In this document: positions 1-8,328 of the stretch, in pieces
How positions within the stretch are numbered: the stretch's first letter is position 1
Layout: every line of letters starts with the position of its first letter
NCBI RefSeq assembly: GCF_029255145.1
Contig: NZ_JAPUVQ010000143.1
Span: forward strand, 1 to 64,000
Direction: 5' to 3'
From: Accumulibacter sp003538495
GTDB taxonomy: Bacteria; Pseudomonadota; Gammaproteobacteria; Burkholderiales; Rhodocyclaceae
DNA length: 64,000 nt
Made by a program: the position numbers and the translations under genes
The notes under the pieces: generated by a model
Databases searched by the model: none
Told to the model about the DNA's origin: nothing
What the model saw: only the letters and a program-made list of their open reading frames with translations

Positions 1-83
1 CGTGGATGCCTTGGAACTACACCGAGGCGCTGGCCCGCGCCGAGGCTGCCGCCGCCAACGAGGCTGAAGCGCCGCCGGACTGA
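1..83 (+). CDS. C-terminal end of an unidentified protein (partial)
   Basis: The window opens inside a reading frame (first full codon at 3) that ends at TGA 81-83. The readable tail begins WMPWNYTEAL and becomes Ala/Glu-rich. It is too short to assign a family. It is called coding only because the frame is open from the window edge and has a plausible composition. Bases 84-338 after it hold no recognised gene. Confidence 0.45.
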   Translation, partial: WMPWNYTEALARAEAAAANEAEAPPD

Positions 84-338
84 GTCGCACAGCGGCAGGG
101 TCTCGCCGCTCTTCTTGCTCGCCTAAGCATCCTCCAGGAGCTGGATCGCCCCCGTGCTGGGGCGGCTTGCGTCCGGTGGCCGGGGCTTTGCAGCGTTACC
201 GAAAGCACACGACAAGCGGTCGTTGGGCGTGATCGTGACCGGTTGTGGGATGCTGCATGAATCGGCGGTCTGGCCTTGGCGAGATAAACGTTCAGGTTGG
301 GATGAAATGCGCGCAGGCAGGGTGCCGATCGAGCGCCC

Positions 339-1592
339 TTATTCGCTGCTGCCGTTCAGCCATCGTAGCGCGACGCTCAGGCCGGTGTTCAGCGTCTGCC
401 GGTCGAAGCCGCCGGGTAGCATGGACAACAGCCGGTCGCAACACGCCGCGTCATCGTTGTCGAAGCACTCAAGCAATGCCAGGATGGTTCCCAGCAGGCC
501 GTCGTGCCGACGCAGGGCGCTGCCCACTTCCCGCTCCACGGCGATCTGTTCGAGTATTTCGTCAATCGGCAGACCCAGCGCTGTCGGCATCATCGACAGG
601 ATGCCGGTGAGGAACGCCAGATCGGCCATCTTGCGCTCGCCCGGCTGACCCTTCTCGGTGAGCAGTTCCATCATTCGCCCGCGCAGGGCGGCAACCTGCA
701 GCAATGGCGATCGGGTCGGGTCGCCCGAGTCGTGGCCTGGCGCCAGTAGTAGCAGGGACAACCAGCGCTGCAACTGGCGCCGCCCAAGCAGGGCGATCGC
801 GTGACGCAGCGAGGTTACCGGCTGCCCCACGCGGTTGCCCAGGCGGCCAACCGAATTTACTATGCGCAGCAGGTTGAGGGTCAGCGCCGGTTCGTGCTTG
901 AAGGCATCTTCGATGACCGCCGTTTCGACGTCACGGCCGACCAGATTGCACAAACGAATCAGGGCGCTGTGCGAGGCCGAGAGGCGACGACCGCTGACGA
1001 TTTCCGCCTGCGCGAAGTAGCGGCCCTGGAACAGCGCGAAGCCCGCGCTTCGACAGCGCTCCATCTGCTCGTGACTATCAACGCCCTGCGCCAGGAGCTT
1101 GAGCGGAAGGTGTCGCAACGAACCGGCCAGATCCTGGAGCCGGCTCAGTTCGGTATGCGCGAGGTCGATCTTGACGAAGTCGACGATCGGCAGCAGTGGC
1201 CGGCTGCGGTTGTCGATGCCCTGGTAGTTGCTCAGCGCCAGAGAATAGCCGCGCTCAATCAGGACCCGGCAACGCGTCAATGTGGCCGGATCGGGTACGC
1301 CATCGAGCAACAACTCGAGGACGACGTTTGTCGGCGGCAACAGCTCGATCACTTGCTGCTGCAAGAATTTGGCGTCGACGCTGATAAAGGCGCAGCTCTT
1401 GCCCAATGCACTGTGCATGCCGAGTTCGGAATAGGCGGCGCATAAAGGCGCCCCTACGCCGCAGTCGGCAGGGTCGTCGTCGGCGACCTGCTGACCTTGG
1501 TGGAACGACAAGTGGTAGCCGGCCAGTTCCTGCTTCCGGTCCAGAATCGGTTGGCGGAAGAGGAAAGCGTTCTGGAGAGCCTGATCAGTCAT
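339..1592 (-). CDS. HDOD-domain signalling protein with degenerate EAL-like N-terminus
   Basis: 417 aa, ATG start. The N-terminal half (about 10-200) opens with FRQPILDRKQELAGYHL, the layout of YuxH/CdgR-type proteins whose EAL fold has lost its catalytic motif; no EAL/ExL triad is visible. The C-terminal half (about 205-400) is an HDOD domain, with the LLRIVNS and ALLGRRQLQRWL segments typical of that family. HDOD proteins act as regulatory scaffolds in c-di-GMP, stress and motility signalling, and the degenerate EAL part suggests sensing rather than hydrolysis. A second protein of the same architecture lies at 52887-54092. The next gene in the same orientation is about 200 bp upstream, so it is probably monocistronic. 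The partner and signal are unknown. Confidence 0.85.
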   Translation of the reverse strand: MTDQALQNAFLFRQPILDRKQELAGYHLSFHQGQQVADDDPADCGVGAPLCAAYSELGMHSALGKSCAFISVDAKFLQQQVIELLPPTNVVLELLLDGVPDPATLTRCRVLIERGYSLALSNYQGIDNRSRPLLPIVDFVKIDLAHTELSRLQDLAGSLRHLPLKLLAQGVDSHEQMERCRSAGFALFQGRYFAQAEIVSGRRLSASHSALIRLCNLVGRDVETAVIEDAFKHEPALTLNLLRIVNSVGRLGNRVGQPVTSLRHAIALLGRRQLQRWLSLLLLAPGHDSGDPTRSPLLQVAALRGRMMELLTEKGQPGERKMADLAFLTGILSMMPTALGLPIDEILEQIAVEREVGSALRRHDGLLGTILALLECFDNDDAACCDRLLSMLPGGFDRQTLNTGLSVALRWLNGSSE

Positions 1593-1803
1593 GGGCCGTA
1601 ATTTCCTGCGGTCTGGCGTGGCGATTGATCGCGTCTGGGCCGGTCAATGGAACTGTTGCAAGACCGGTCCGCCTGGCCGCATCTGCGTGCTGCTTGGCAG
1701 CCTCGAATCTTAGCATCCGCGCCGGTGTGTCGGGCGGGGGCCGACACGTCAGATACCGGGAATCGGGGCGCCGCTCTCCGTACAGTACGCTCGGCTCCGG
1801 CGG

Positions 1804-2628
1804 TCAACGATGCCCCAGAGCGATGCGGAAGCCACTGCTGCGCGGTCTATAGGCGGGTTCGATCCGGCCTCGGTTGGCGGCGCGGGCGTAGCGCCCTGGG
1901 TCACCCCAGGTGCCTCCTCGCAGTACCCTTTGCTTGCCGTACCTGGGGCCACGCGGGTCAAGCTGGGGCTCGCTTGGGTACTCGGCGTACCAGTCGGCAC
2001 ACCATTCCCAGACGTTGCCGTGCATCTCATGCAGGCCCCAGGGGTTCGCTGGAAGTGAGCCGGCGGCAGCGGTACGCTGGCGATAGAGGCCCTTCTCTCC
2101 GCCAGCGTAGGGGTAGCCACCGTGGTAATTCACCAGATCCGGAGTGATCTGGTCACCAAAGGCAAACGGCGTTTTCGTGCCGGCGCGGCATGCATACTCC
2201 CATTCCGCCTCGCTTGGTAGCCGCGCGTGTAGGCCCGGTAGTCGCCTGTTCAATTCAGCGATGAACCCCTGGGCGTCATGCCAGCTGACGTTTTCGACCG
2301 GGTTGTCGCCATGATCCTGAAAATGGCTCGGGTTGACAGGCCACACTGCCTGCCAGAAGGCCTGTGTACAGGTGGTGTCGGCTAGCCAGAAACCGCTGCT
2401 CAGAGTGACTTCGTGTGGGATTTCCGTACGGCCACGCTCTGCCTCGTCGGTCGGCGAACCCATCAAGAATCGCCCTGGCTCGATCCAGCGAAAGCGCTGC
2501 CGCTCCTCACCGACGGTCAGCAGCAGCGAACGTCCAAACGAATCCTCGACAAGGTCGCTGGTCCAGGCCACCGGGAACGGGTCGGCGATCACAGCTTCAG
2601 CGTTTCTCGGACGTATAGGGTCTGGCAT
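1804..2628 (-). CDS. SUMF1/formylglycine-generating-enzyme-like protein lacking catalytic cysteines
   Basis: 274 aa. The FGE-sulfatase (SUMF1) fold is clear from GRFLMGSPTDE (about residue 52), RLPSEAEWEYACRAG, GNVWEWCADWY, VLRGGTWGDP and the closing SSGFRIALG. True FGEs carry two redox cysteines just after the RGGSW segment. Here that stretch reads RGGTWGDPGRYARAA and contains none, so sulfatase-type Cys-to-formylglycine conversion is unlikely. Many bacterial members of this fold are non-enzymatic or have other roles, for example as C-terminal modules of larger proteins. Its start lies about 350 bp downstream of the recognisable intron reverse-transcriptase remnant, so the N-terminus may have been trimmed. 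The fold is well supported; the function is unknown. Confidence 0.85.
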   Translation of the reverse strand: MPDPIRPRNAEAVIADPFPVAWTSDLVEDSFGRSLLLTVGEERQRFRWIEPGRFLMGSPTDEAERGRTEIPHEVTLSSGFWLADTTCTQAFWQAVWPVNPSHFQDHGDNPVENVSWHDAQGFIAELNRRLPGLHARLPSEAEWEYACRAGTKTPFAFGDQITPDLVNYHGGYPYAGGEKGLYRQRTAAAGSLPANPWGLHEMHGNVWEWCADWYAEYPSEPQLDPRGPRYGKQRVLRGGTWGDPGRYARAANRGRIEPAYRPRSSGFRIALGHR

Positions 2629-2969
2629 CGTGAGCTTTCGCAGTGGTGGTGGCGGGAGAGGGCTGGTGACCGGCGCAGCGAGACAGCCGCTCGCATCGTT
2701 GGCCCAACACTTGCGGCGATCGAGGCATGGCCGGGGCTTCCCCGACGCCCCGGCCAGGCGCGTCTTGTACCGACGATGGTGTCGCTGGTGCGGAGTCTGG
2801 TGCGGAGTCGCCGAGCATGCTTTTCTCGTCTCGATCGGCAGCAGCAGGCAGCTGAACCAAGAATCGTCTTCGTCTATTAGCCGTTTCCATTAGCCGACAG
2901 AGGCGGCGGCAAGCCGACGTGCCGGGAGGTTTTCGGTCTCGCCGCGAGGATCTTGCCGACGATGCAGCG

Positions 2970-3942
2970 AACGAGCGCCGGTGTGTCTCGTCGTCGTTCA
3001 CCGTCAGCATCAGGGTCGCCATCATGGCTCGCATCGCGCCCATGACGTCATCTCCCCGACCCTTGCAGCAGATGACCAAGTCTTCCGCGTGATTGACAAT
3101 TCGCGCCGACCGGCGACGCGCATACCCCAAAGTCTTCCATCCGAGGATCAAGCGCCGCATGCACAGATTCGACAGCAGCGGTGGAATCGGGGTCCCTTGC
3201 GGCGTACCGCGTGCGGTATCCCGGTTGGATGGCGTCCGTTGCCGGTGACCGTGTTCATCGTCTTCTTCCACCGGCGCCTCCAGCCATCGCCTGACGAGTT
3301 GCAGAACCTGCCGGTCAACGACCCGATCGGTGACGCGTTTCATCAAGTCTGCGTGCAGAATGCCATCGAAATGGCCGGTTGGATCCGCTCTTGTCACTTG
3401 CCGGTATCCTGTTTTCAAGAGACGATGAACCGTTCCTACCGCGCCCCGCGCCCCGCCCGACAGGCATACCGCTCCGGCAGCAGACCTGCTTCAAAGATGA
3501 GTTCCAGCCCGAGCAGGATCACCGTTGGTACGACTCGGTCGGTTATCGTCGGTATCCCCAAGGGGCGCAGTCTGCCGTTCGGCTTTGGCATCGAGACCCG
3601 CTTGACCGCTTCCGCTCGGCAGTCTTTCTTCTTTGGCCGTTCCGCCAGTTCCCCAAGCCAGCGTTGTTCTCCATACGCTTCGATGTCTTCAAGAGGCCCT
3701 CCATCCACCGCGGCGAATCCCTGGTTGGCTTTGCAGCTTCGGTAGACCTGATCGCGTACGTCCGGTCGGTGCATCTTGTCGTAAGGGAGGTAGAACCGGT
3801 ACCCGGGTTCTTCCTTCGTTTTGGCGTGTAACACCGTCCGCAGTTTCTGAACACTTGTCGGAGTTTGCACGTTGTCCAATCTCCTGTCCCTTTCGGCTTC
3901 TGGCGTTGGTCTTGAACTGAGGCCCCTTTGCTCCATCGGCAT
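2970..3942 (-). pseudogene. Group II intron reverse transcriptase (LtrA-like) remnant
   Basis: Two frames read together give a reverse transcriptase. The upstream piece (3942 down to about 3436) carries KPNGRLRPLGIPTITDR, the classic RT-0/RT-1 segment of LtrA proteins. The downstream piece (from about 3418) carries LEAPVEEDDE, GTPQGTPIPPLLSN and IVNHAEDLVICCKG. The frame breaks at about 3418-3436, where the FRPGRSA-type block should be. The catalytic YADD box reads HAED and the RT-4 QGG block reads QGT. Recognisable similarity stops near 2980, so domain X and the endonuclease domain are missing. This copy cannot make an active maturase. Confidence 0.8.
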
Positions 3943-5005
3943 TAGCCGACTTCAACGGTCCTACGCGCCTCTCTGCCACGCCGCGTCGCCCATCTTCCAC
4001 ACATGCGATCACCACTACCCGGGCCGGACCACAGACTGCGTTTCGCTCGCATTCGCCTGCGACTGTGGTCTCACCCGTCATTCTGGCGGGGCGACTTGCG
4101 CATCAACCTTTTCGAGGCCTGCCCGGTGTTCATTCACATTACGGCCTGCATGCTCGCCAGGTTCCTTGAAGAACCCTCCATACCGGAGGCTTCAGCCGCT
4201 TCGTTGGCTCCACCACTGCCCCAGTTGCTACCGGCCGCAGCGAAAGTTGCCGGGCGGGATTCGCACGCGCTGGAAAACAGCGCGTTGGCACGACCCACGG
4301 GAAGATGGGTTAAACGGCCCCGCCACAGCGGGCAATATACCGCGAACGAGGCTCCTGAAAGTGTCGTTTTCGTCACAGCGGTCGTCAGGCCGTGAGGACG
4401 CGGCTCTCCACACGGTGTCGACCCGGCGCGGCCTGTGCGCCGAACTGCTGGTGATCGGCGAGGCCGTTTCCCGCGCCAAGGCGGCGCCATCATTGAATCA
4501 CCGCAACGCCAGTGGCGGCGGCGCCACCAGGGAGCCGTCCCTTCTGGCGTGTGCTCGACGTTCGGTCTGCGGGGTGCCTGCTGATCGTTCCGGCAGTCTG
4601 TCGGACTTGGAAATTCAGAGGATTCCGTATGCAAGCGATGGATTGAATGGTGGTGATGTCAGCAGTCGCGCCTATCGCAGGTACCTCAGCAGAACGCCAC
4701 GCTCGCGCTTCTTGCGACCCCGGCCCGCAAGGTCTTGAGCTTGAGGAAGCGACAGAGATGCTCATACCGCTCGCCAGCGTTGCCTGCCGCCGAGAATCCA
4801 ATCGAGGTGCCGGCGCTGAGGAGCGGCTCGATCGTGGTCAACCGTGCTTCTTCATGTTGAGCACCATCCTTGCGATGACCAACCCGCACCGCAATTCTCC
4901 TGCGATTTCTCTTCCTCGGGCCCGTTCCTGGCTGGAAGGAGACCCGTCCTTCAGGCCATGCCACGTTGACCAAGGCTAAAGCCCGGCGGGCGCGCCGAAT
5001 AAAGG
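3943..5005. other. No gene; part may be 5' RNA portion of the decayed group II intron
   Basis: No convincing coding frame is present. On the minus strand, roughly 4130-4290 (segments such as GGCAACTTTCGCTGCGG and GAAGCGGCTGAAGCCTC) looks to me like intron RNA preceding LtrA genes. I could not place the intron 5' end, and I found no domain V hairpin downstream of the reverse transcriptase. Bases about 4480-5005 show nothing I can name. Confidence 0.3.
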
Positions 5006-5011
5006 TATAAT
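5006..5011 (+). promoter_or_regulatory. Possible -10 box of rhlE
   Basis: A perfect TATAAT lies 22 bp before the chosen rhlE start. No good -35 hexamer is found at 16-18 bp. Transcription from here would leave a leader of only about 15 nt without a Shine-Dalgarno sequence. Confidence 0.3.
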
Positions 5012-5033
5012 CACGTTTTAGTGCGATCGAGCG

Positions 5034-6542
5034 TTGACTGCTTTGAGCGATTTGAAGGCATCCCCCCCAATACGTTTCACCGACCTCGGCCTGGCGCCCG
5101 ATCTGCTCAAAGCCGTTGCCGACAAGGGCTACCTCGAACCAACACCAATCCAGGCGCAAGCGATACCACTGGTTCTCGCGGGCCGCGACCTGATGGGCGG
5201 CGCCCAGACCGGCACTGGCAAGACCGCCGCATTCACGCTGCCGCTCCTGCAACGCATTCTGCCGTTCGCCAGCCCCAGCCCGTCGCCCGCACGCCACCCA
5301 GTCAGGGTCTTGATGCTGGCACCGACGCGCGAACTGGCAATCCAGGTGCACGAGTCGGTCAAGACCTACAGCAGGCACGTTCCGATCCGGAGCTGCTGCG
5401 TGTACGGTGGCGTCGACATCAAGGCGCAGATCGCCGAAATCCGCTGCGGCGTCGAGGTGCTGGTTGCCACGCCGGGCCGCCTGCTCGATCTGGTCGAGCA
5501 GAAGTGTCTGCACTTCAACAGCGTCCAGGCGCTGGTCCTCGACGAGGCCGACCGGATGCTGGACATGGGCTTCATCCCTGACGTCACGCGGATCATCAAC
5601 ATGCTGCCGCAGCAACGCCAGAGCCTGCTCTTCTCGGCGACCTTCTCGGAAGAGATCAAGAGGCTCGCCGACCGGATGCTCAAGTCACCCGAACTGATCG
5701 AAGTGGCCCAGCGCAACACCGTTTCCGACACGATCACCCACCGCGTCCATCCGGTAGCGAGCGACGCCAAACGAGCCCTGCTGGTCAAGCTGCTGCGCTC
5801 GTCCGATTTCAATCAGGTGCTGATCTTTACCCGTACCAAGATCGAGACCAACAAACTTGCGCGCGACTTGCAGCGAGCCGGCATTGCCGCCGATTCGATC
5901 CATGGCGACAAGACCCAACTGGAACGTCTGAAAGCGCTGGAAGCGTTCAAGGATGGTTCGGTGCTGGTGCTGGTCGCTACCGACGTTGCGGCGCGCGGCC
6001 TCGATATAGACGAATTGCCGCACGTGATCAACTTCGAACTGCCGCACACGCCGGAAGACTACATCCACCGGATCGGCCGTACCGGCCGCGCGGGCAAGGC
6101 GGGAACGGCGATTTCGCTGGTCTCTGCGAGCGAGGTGCAGTACCTGGTCGACATCGAGAAGCTGATCCGGATCAAGGTCGAGCAGGTGATCGTGGCGGGC
6201 TTCGAGCCGGAATACGAGTACACCTACCCGCCGGGCGACAAGCGCCATCGCCGGCCGCCGGCGGCACCACCGCCAGCACCGATCGCGCCGGCAGCGCGCG
6301 GCGAACGCTCGCCGGGCCGCAGCGCGCCGCGGGATGGAGCCAGAACGAGCAACCACGGTGGCGGGCGGCGCCCCAGCCATCTCGCCGCCGACGGTTTCGA
6401 TTTCAGCAAGCCCTACCAAAGCACCGAACCGCATCCGGTTGCCGCCGCAGTCGGCGAGGACGCCAGCAAGGCGCTCAGCCACGAGCACCCGCACAAGCGG
6501 CGACGCGCGGTAGCGGCGCTACTTGGCGGGCTGGGACGCTAG
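5034..6542 (+). CDS. rhlE: DEAD-box ATP-dependent RNA helicase, RhlE type
   Basis: 502 aa. All helicase motifs are present in order: Q motif (PTPIQAQAIP), I (AQTGTGKTAAF), Ia (PTRELA), Ib (TPGRL), II (VLDEADRMLD), III (SATFS), IV (LIFTRTK), V (ATDVAARGLD) and VI (HRIGRTGRAG). The last ~100 residues are a Pro/Arg/Gly-rich basic tail, the RNA-binding extension usual in RhlE. It unwinds short RNA duplexes in ribosome assembly and mRNA decay. The start used is TTG at 5034, because no ATG lies before motif I; another TTG lies at 5043, so the N-terminus is uncertain by a few residues. The 3' end overlaps the convergent phosphatase gene by 24 nt. Confidence 0.93.
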   Translation: MTALSDLKASPPIRFTDLGLAPDLLKAVADKGYLEPTPIQAQAIPLVLAGRDLMGGAQTGTGKTAAFTLPLLQRILPFASPSPSPARHPVRVLMLAPTRELAIQVHESVKTYSRHVPIRSCCVYGGVDIKAQIAEIRCGVEVLVATPGRLLDLVEQKCLHFNSVQALVLDEADRMLDMGFIPDVTRIINMLPQQRQSLLFSATFSEEIKRLADRMLKSPELIEVAQRNTVSDTITHRVHPVASDAKRALLVKLLRSSDFNQVLIFTRTKIETNKLARDLQRAGIAADSIHGDKTQLERLKALEAFKDGSVLVLVATDVAARGLDIDELPHVINFELPHTPEDYIHRIGRTGRAGKAGTAISLVSASEVQYLVDIEKLIRIKVEQVIVAGFEPEYEYTYPPGDKRHRRPPAAPPPAPIAPAARGERSPGRSAPRDGARTSNHGGGRRPSHLAADGFDFSKPYQSTEPHPVAAAVGEDASKALSHEHPHKRRRAVAALLGGLGR

Positions 6543-7331
6543 CAACACACCGGCGCCGGGGACGGCGGCCTGCTCGGGAACCGGCGCCTCAACCAGCTTG
6601 AGGATGGCCATCGAGATATTGTCGCCGTCACCATTGCCCAATGCCCGCGCCCGGCCGATCAGCAATTCGGATGCTTCGCGCGCCGAAGACGCACCGTCGA
6701 TCACCCACGCCAGTTCCTGGTCGGTGAAATAGGCCCACAGGCCGTCCGAGCAGAGCAGGAAGGTATCACCCACCTGCAGCTCATCGGCTTCGCCGAAAGC
6801 AATCTTGGGCGCTTCGACGCCACCCAGAGAGGTCAGCAGGATGTTGCGGTGGGGATGGACGAGAGCCTGCTCAGGCGTCACCCGGCCCTGCACCACCAGT
6901 TGCGCGACGTACGAATGATCGGTGCTGCGAAAGATCAGGCTATCGCCCCGAAAACGGTAAAAGCGGCTGTCGCCGCAGTGTGCCCAGCTGACCTTGCCGG
7001 GCTGCAACAGCATCATCACGGCGGTGCTGTGCGGGTCCTTCTCATTGATGAAGCGCGAAGCCTTGATCAGCATGTGCGCTTCGTTGATGCTCGACTCCAG
7101 CAGAGTTCGGGCTGATTCGGTGCGCGCCGAAAAGCGCTCGAGATTATCGCGCGCGGTGTGGATAACCTGCTGTGCGGCAAGGACCCCGCCGGTGTGGCCG
7201 CCCATCCCGTCGGCCAGCACTGCCAGCGCGACGCCCCCCCCGCGCGGGTGCGGCAGGATGGCTACCCGGTCCTGCTGCTCGCGACGGTCACCCTGGTGCT
7301 GGGCGACGCAGGCATCGATCGAAATCGGCAT
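6519..7331 (-). CDS. PP2C-family serine/threonine protein phosphatase
   Basis: 270 aa from ATG 7331. A TTG five codons upstream is possible, but GGAAAG lies 7 nt before the ATG. PP2C metal-binding motifs are present: EQQDR near the N-terminus, VLADGMGGHTGG, LLCSDGLWAYF and GDNISMAIL at the end. The protein is cytoplasmic and single-domain, with no sensor or membrane segment, like PstP/PrpC-type phosphatases that oppose Hanks-type kinases. No partner kinase gene is seen nearby. Its 3' end overlaps the end of rhlE tail to tail. Confidence 0.9.
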   Translation of the reverse strand: MPISIDACVAQHQGDRREQQDRVAILPHPRGGGVALAVLADGMGGHTGGVLAAQQVIHTARDNLERFSARTESARTLLESSINEAHMLIKASRFINEKDPHSTAVMMLLQPGKVSWAHCGDSRFYRFRGDSLIFRSTDHSYVAQLVVQGRVTPEQALVHPHRNILLTSLGGVEAPKIAFGEADELQVGDTFLLCSDGLWAYFTDQELAWVIDGASSAREASELLIGRARALGNGDGDNISMAILKLVEAPVPEQAAVPGAGVLLASQPAK

Positions 7332-7399
7332 TGATTGACTTTCCAAGGAGCCGGCACGTCGCCTGCAGCCGCACCGCCTGGCAAAGCAGGTGGGCGACC

Positions 7400-7468
7400 A
7401 GGCTGACGTCGACCGTCAAGTTCAGCGGTGAGCGAAGCGAGTCCGCTGCAATGCCAAGTTAGGCTCTG
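7400..7468. repeat. Hairpin-bearing dispersed repeat at the 3' end of a small gene
   Basis: The segment contains CAGCGG...CCGCTG arms (7423-7448) around a GAGCGAAGCGAG core, followed by CCAAGTTAGGC. The same kind of sequence encodes LQRTRFAHR-like tails of unrelated small proteins in many proteobacteria, which is why I treat it as a repeat. One end (GCCTAAC on the minus strand) fits an attC R box, but no partner box was found. Confidence 0.3.
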
Positions 7469-7628
7469 GTGGCGGACCGGCAGGAGCGGGAATGATCGTC
7501 CACCCTTCCGCTGCGTGTTTGTTCTGGCGTGCCTGAAGATCAGCAAATATGCGGTCGAGATTGAAATCCAAGCTGGCGGCGTGCTGCTCGCGAATCGCAC
7601 GTAATTCGTGAATGATGCTATCAGTCAT
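7422..7628 (-). CDS. Small hypothetical protein paired with the PIN-domain gene
   Basis: 68 aa, starting MTDSIIHELRAIREQHA. Its ATG (7628) overlaps the stop of the PIN gene upstream (TGA 7623-7621), so the two were translationally coupled. The N-terminal part, with IREQHA and FNLDRIFADLQ, resembles short proteins found next to PIN-domain genes in Cyanobacteria and Proteobacteria. The last ~10 residues (LALQRTRFAHR) come from the repeat at 7400-7468, so the natural C-terminus may have been replaced. An antitoxin role is possible but unproven; it lies downstream of the PIN gene, which is not the usual order. Confidence 0.55.
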   Translation of the reverse strand: MTDSIIHELRAIREQHAASLDFNLDRIFADLQARQNKHAAEGWTIIPAPAGPPPEPNLALQRTRFAHR

Positions 7629-8257
7629 TGTCGTCTCCCAAGAGTTCGTCAGGTGTGCAAATGAAAGGCAGGAACAAGCCGTGCTGCCGAAAATGCTCGG
7701 CGATTCGCGCCTGAATCTCCGGATTGGCAATATGCCGACAGTTCCACGTCAGCAGATAATCTACGAAATGAACTGTAGCAATCGAAATATGCATAGCATC
7801 CTCAGTCGCCCTGACCGGAACAATTCCAGCGGCAACCAGCCCCTTCGCCAGATCAACACTGCGGGCGGTAATGTCGAGCAGCGGTATCGCCAACAGCGCG
7901 TCAAGCCGTCTGGTCGCCGCGGAGGCATCTCCCGCGGCGTTGGTGCATAAACATCGACACCCCACTTCTCTTGCGATTTGAAGCGGAATTGGAACACTGG
8001 CCACCACCAATGGGCGTCAGAACGTCACCTCCGGAAAGAAGTCCCCCACATTCTGATCTAAAAATTGGATTTATGCACCAACGCCTCTCCCGCGCCGCAT
8101 TCAGTGATAACAATTCTGACGCCACCAGATCGAATTCGCTACGCCGATCCCAGAAGAGGTAAGTGGTCTGCTGATGGCCTGCTTCAATAACGTTCTTGCT
8201 GGGGCGGGCCGTCAAATAGCTAATGACGGATGTTTCGATGTAAACCTTACGTTTCAT
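7621..8257 (-). pseudogene. PIN-domain protein gene, interrupted by a MITE-like element
   Basis: The 5' part (8257 down to about 8100) reads MKRKVYIETSVISYLTARP, with the first PIN acidic residue, then GHQQTTYLFWDRR. The 3' part (from about 7930) reads GDASAATRRLDALL, ATEDAMHISIATVH (second acidic patch) and LTWNCRHIAN, ending in ICTPDELLGDDND. This is one PIN gene of about 160 codons split by the element at 7936-8085. Removing the element plus one target copy (158 bp) rejoins the ECGAGDASAA frame. The upstream half still needs one extra base near 8125 to match, so there is also a 1-nt frameshift. PIN proteins are usually Mg-dependent RNases; this copy is inactive. Confidence 0.8.
7936..8085. 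mobile_element. 150-bp MITE-like element with perfect 16-bp inverted ends
   Basis: The ends are GGCGTTGGTGCATAAA (7936-7951) and its exact reverse complement (8070-8085). The element is flanked by the direct repeat TCTCCCGC at 7928-7935 and 8086-8093, an 8-bp target-site duplication. No transposase frame fits in 150 bp, so it would move in trans. The ends resemble IS5-family (IS903 group) termini of the GGCnTTGTTGCATAAA kind; that comparison is from memory. It sits inside a PIN-domain gene. Confidence 0.85.
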
Positions 8258-8328
8258 GATTTCGGCGCCTTGGTTCAGAAAACCGTGATCTGTCCCGTAT
8301 TTTTATTCGAGCGAATGGTTAGAACTCG

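Noticed and set aside
2597..2960. Continuation of the intron reverse transcriptase down to 2597
   Set aside because: The frame stays open but similarity ends near 2980; the rest is an out-of-frame read into the FGE-like gene start.
4686..5615. A long minus-strand frame across the rhlE start
   Set aside because: It overlaps the helicase core on the opposite strand and has no recognisable motif.
7397..7470. A possible integron attC site next to the PIN-linked gene
   Set aside because: One end fits an R box (GCCTAAC), but no matching GTTRRRY partner or full attC fold was found within 150 bp.
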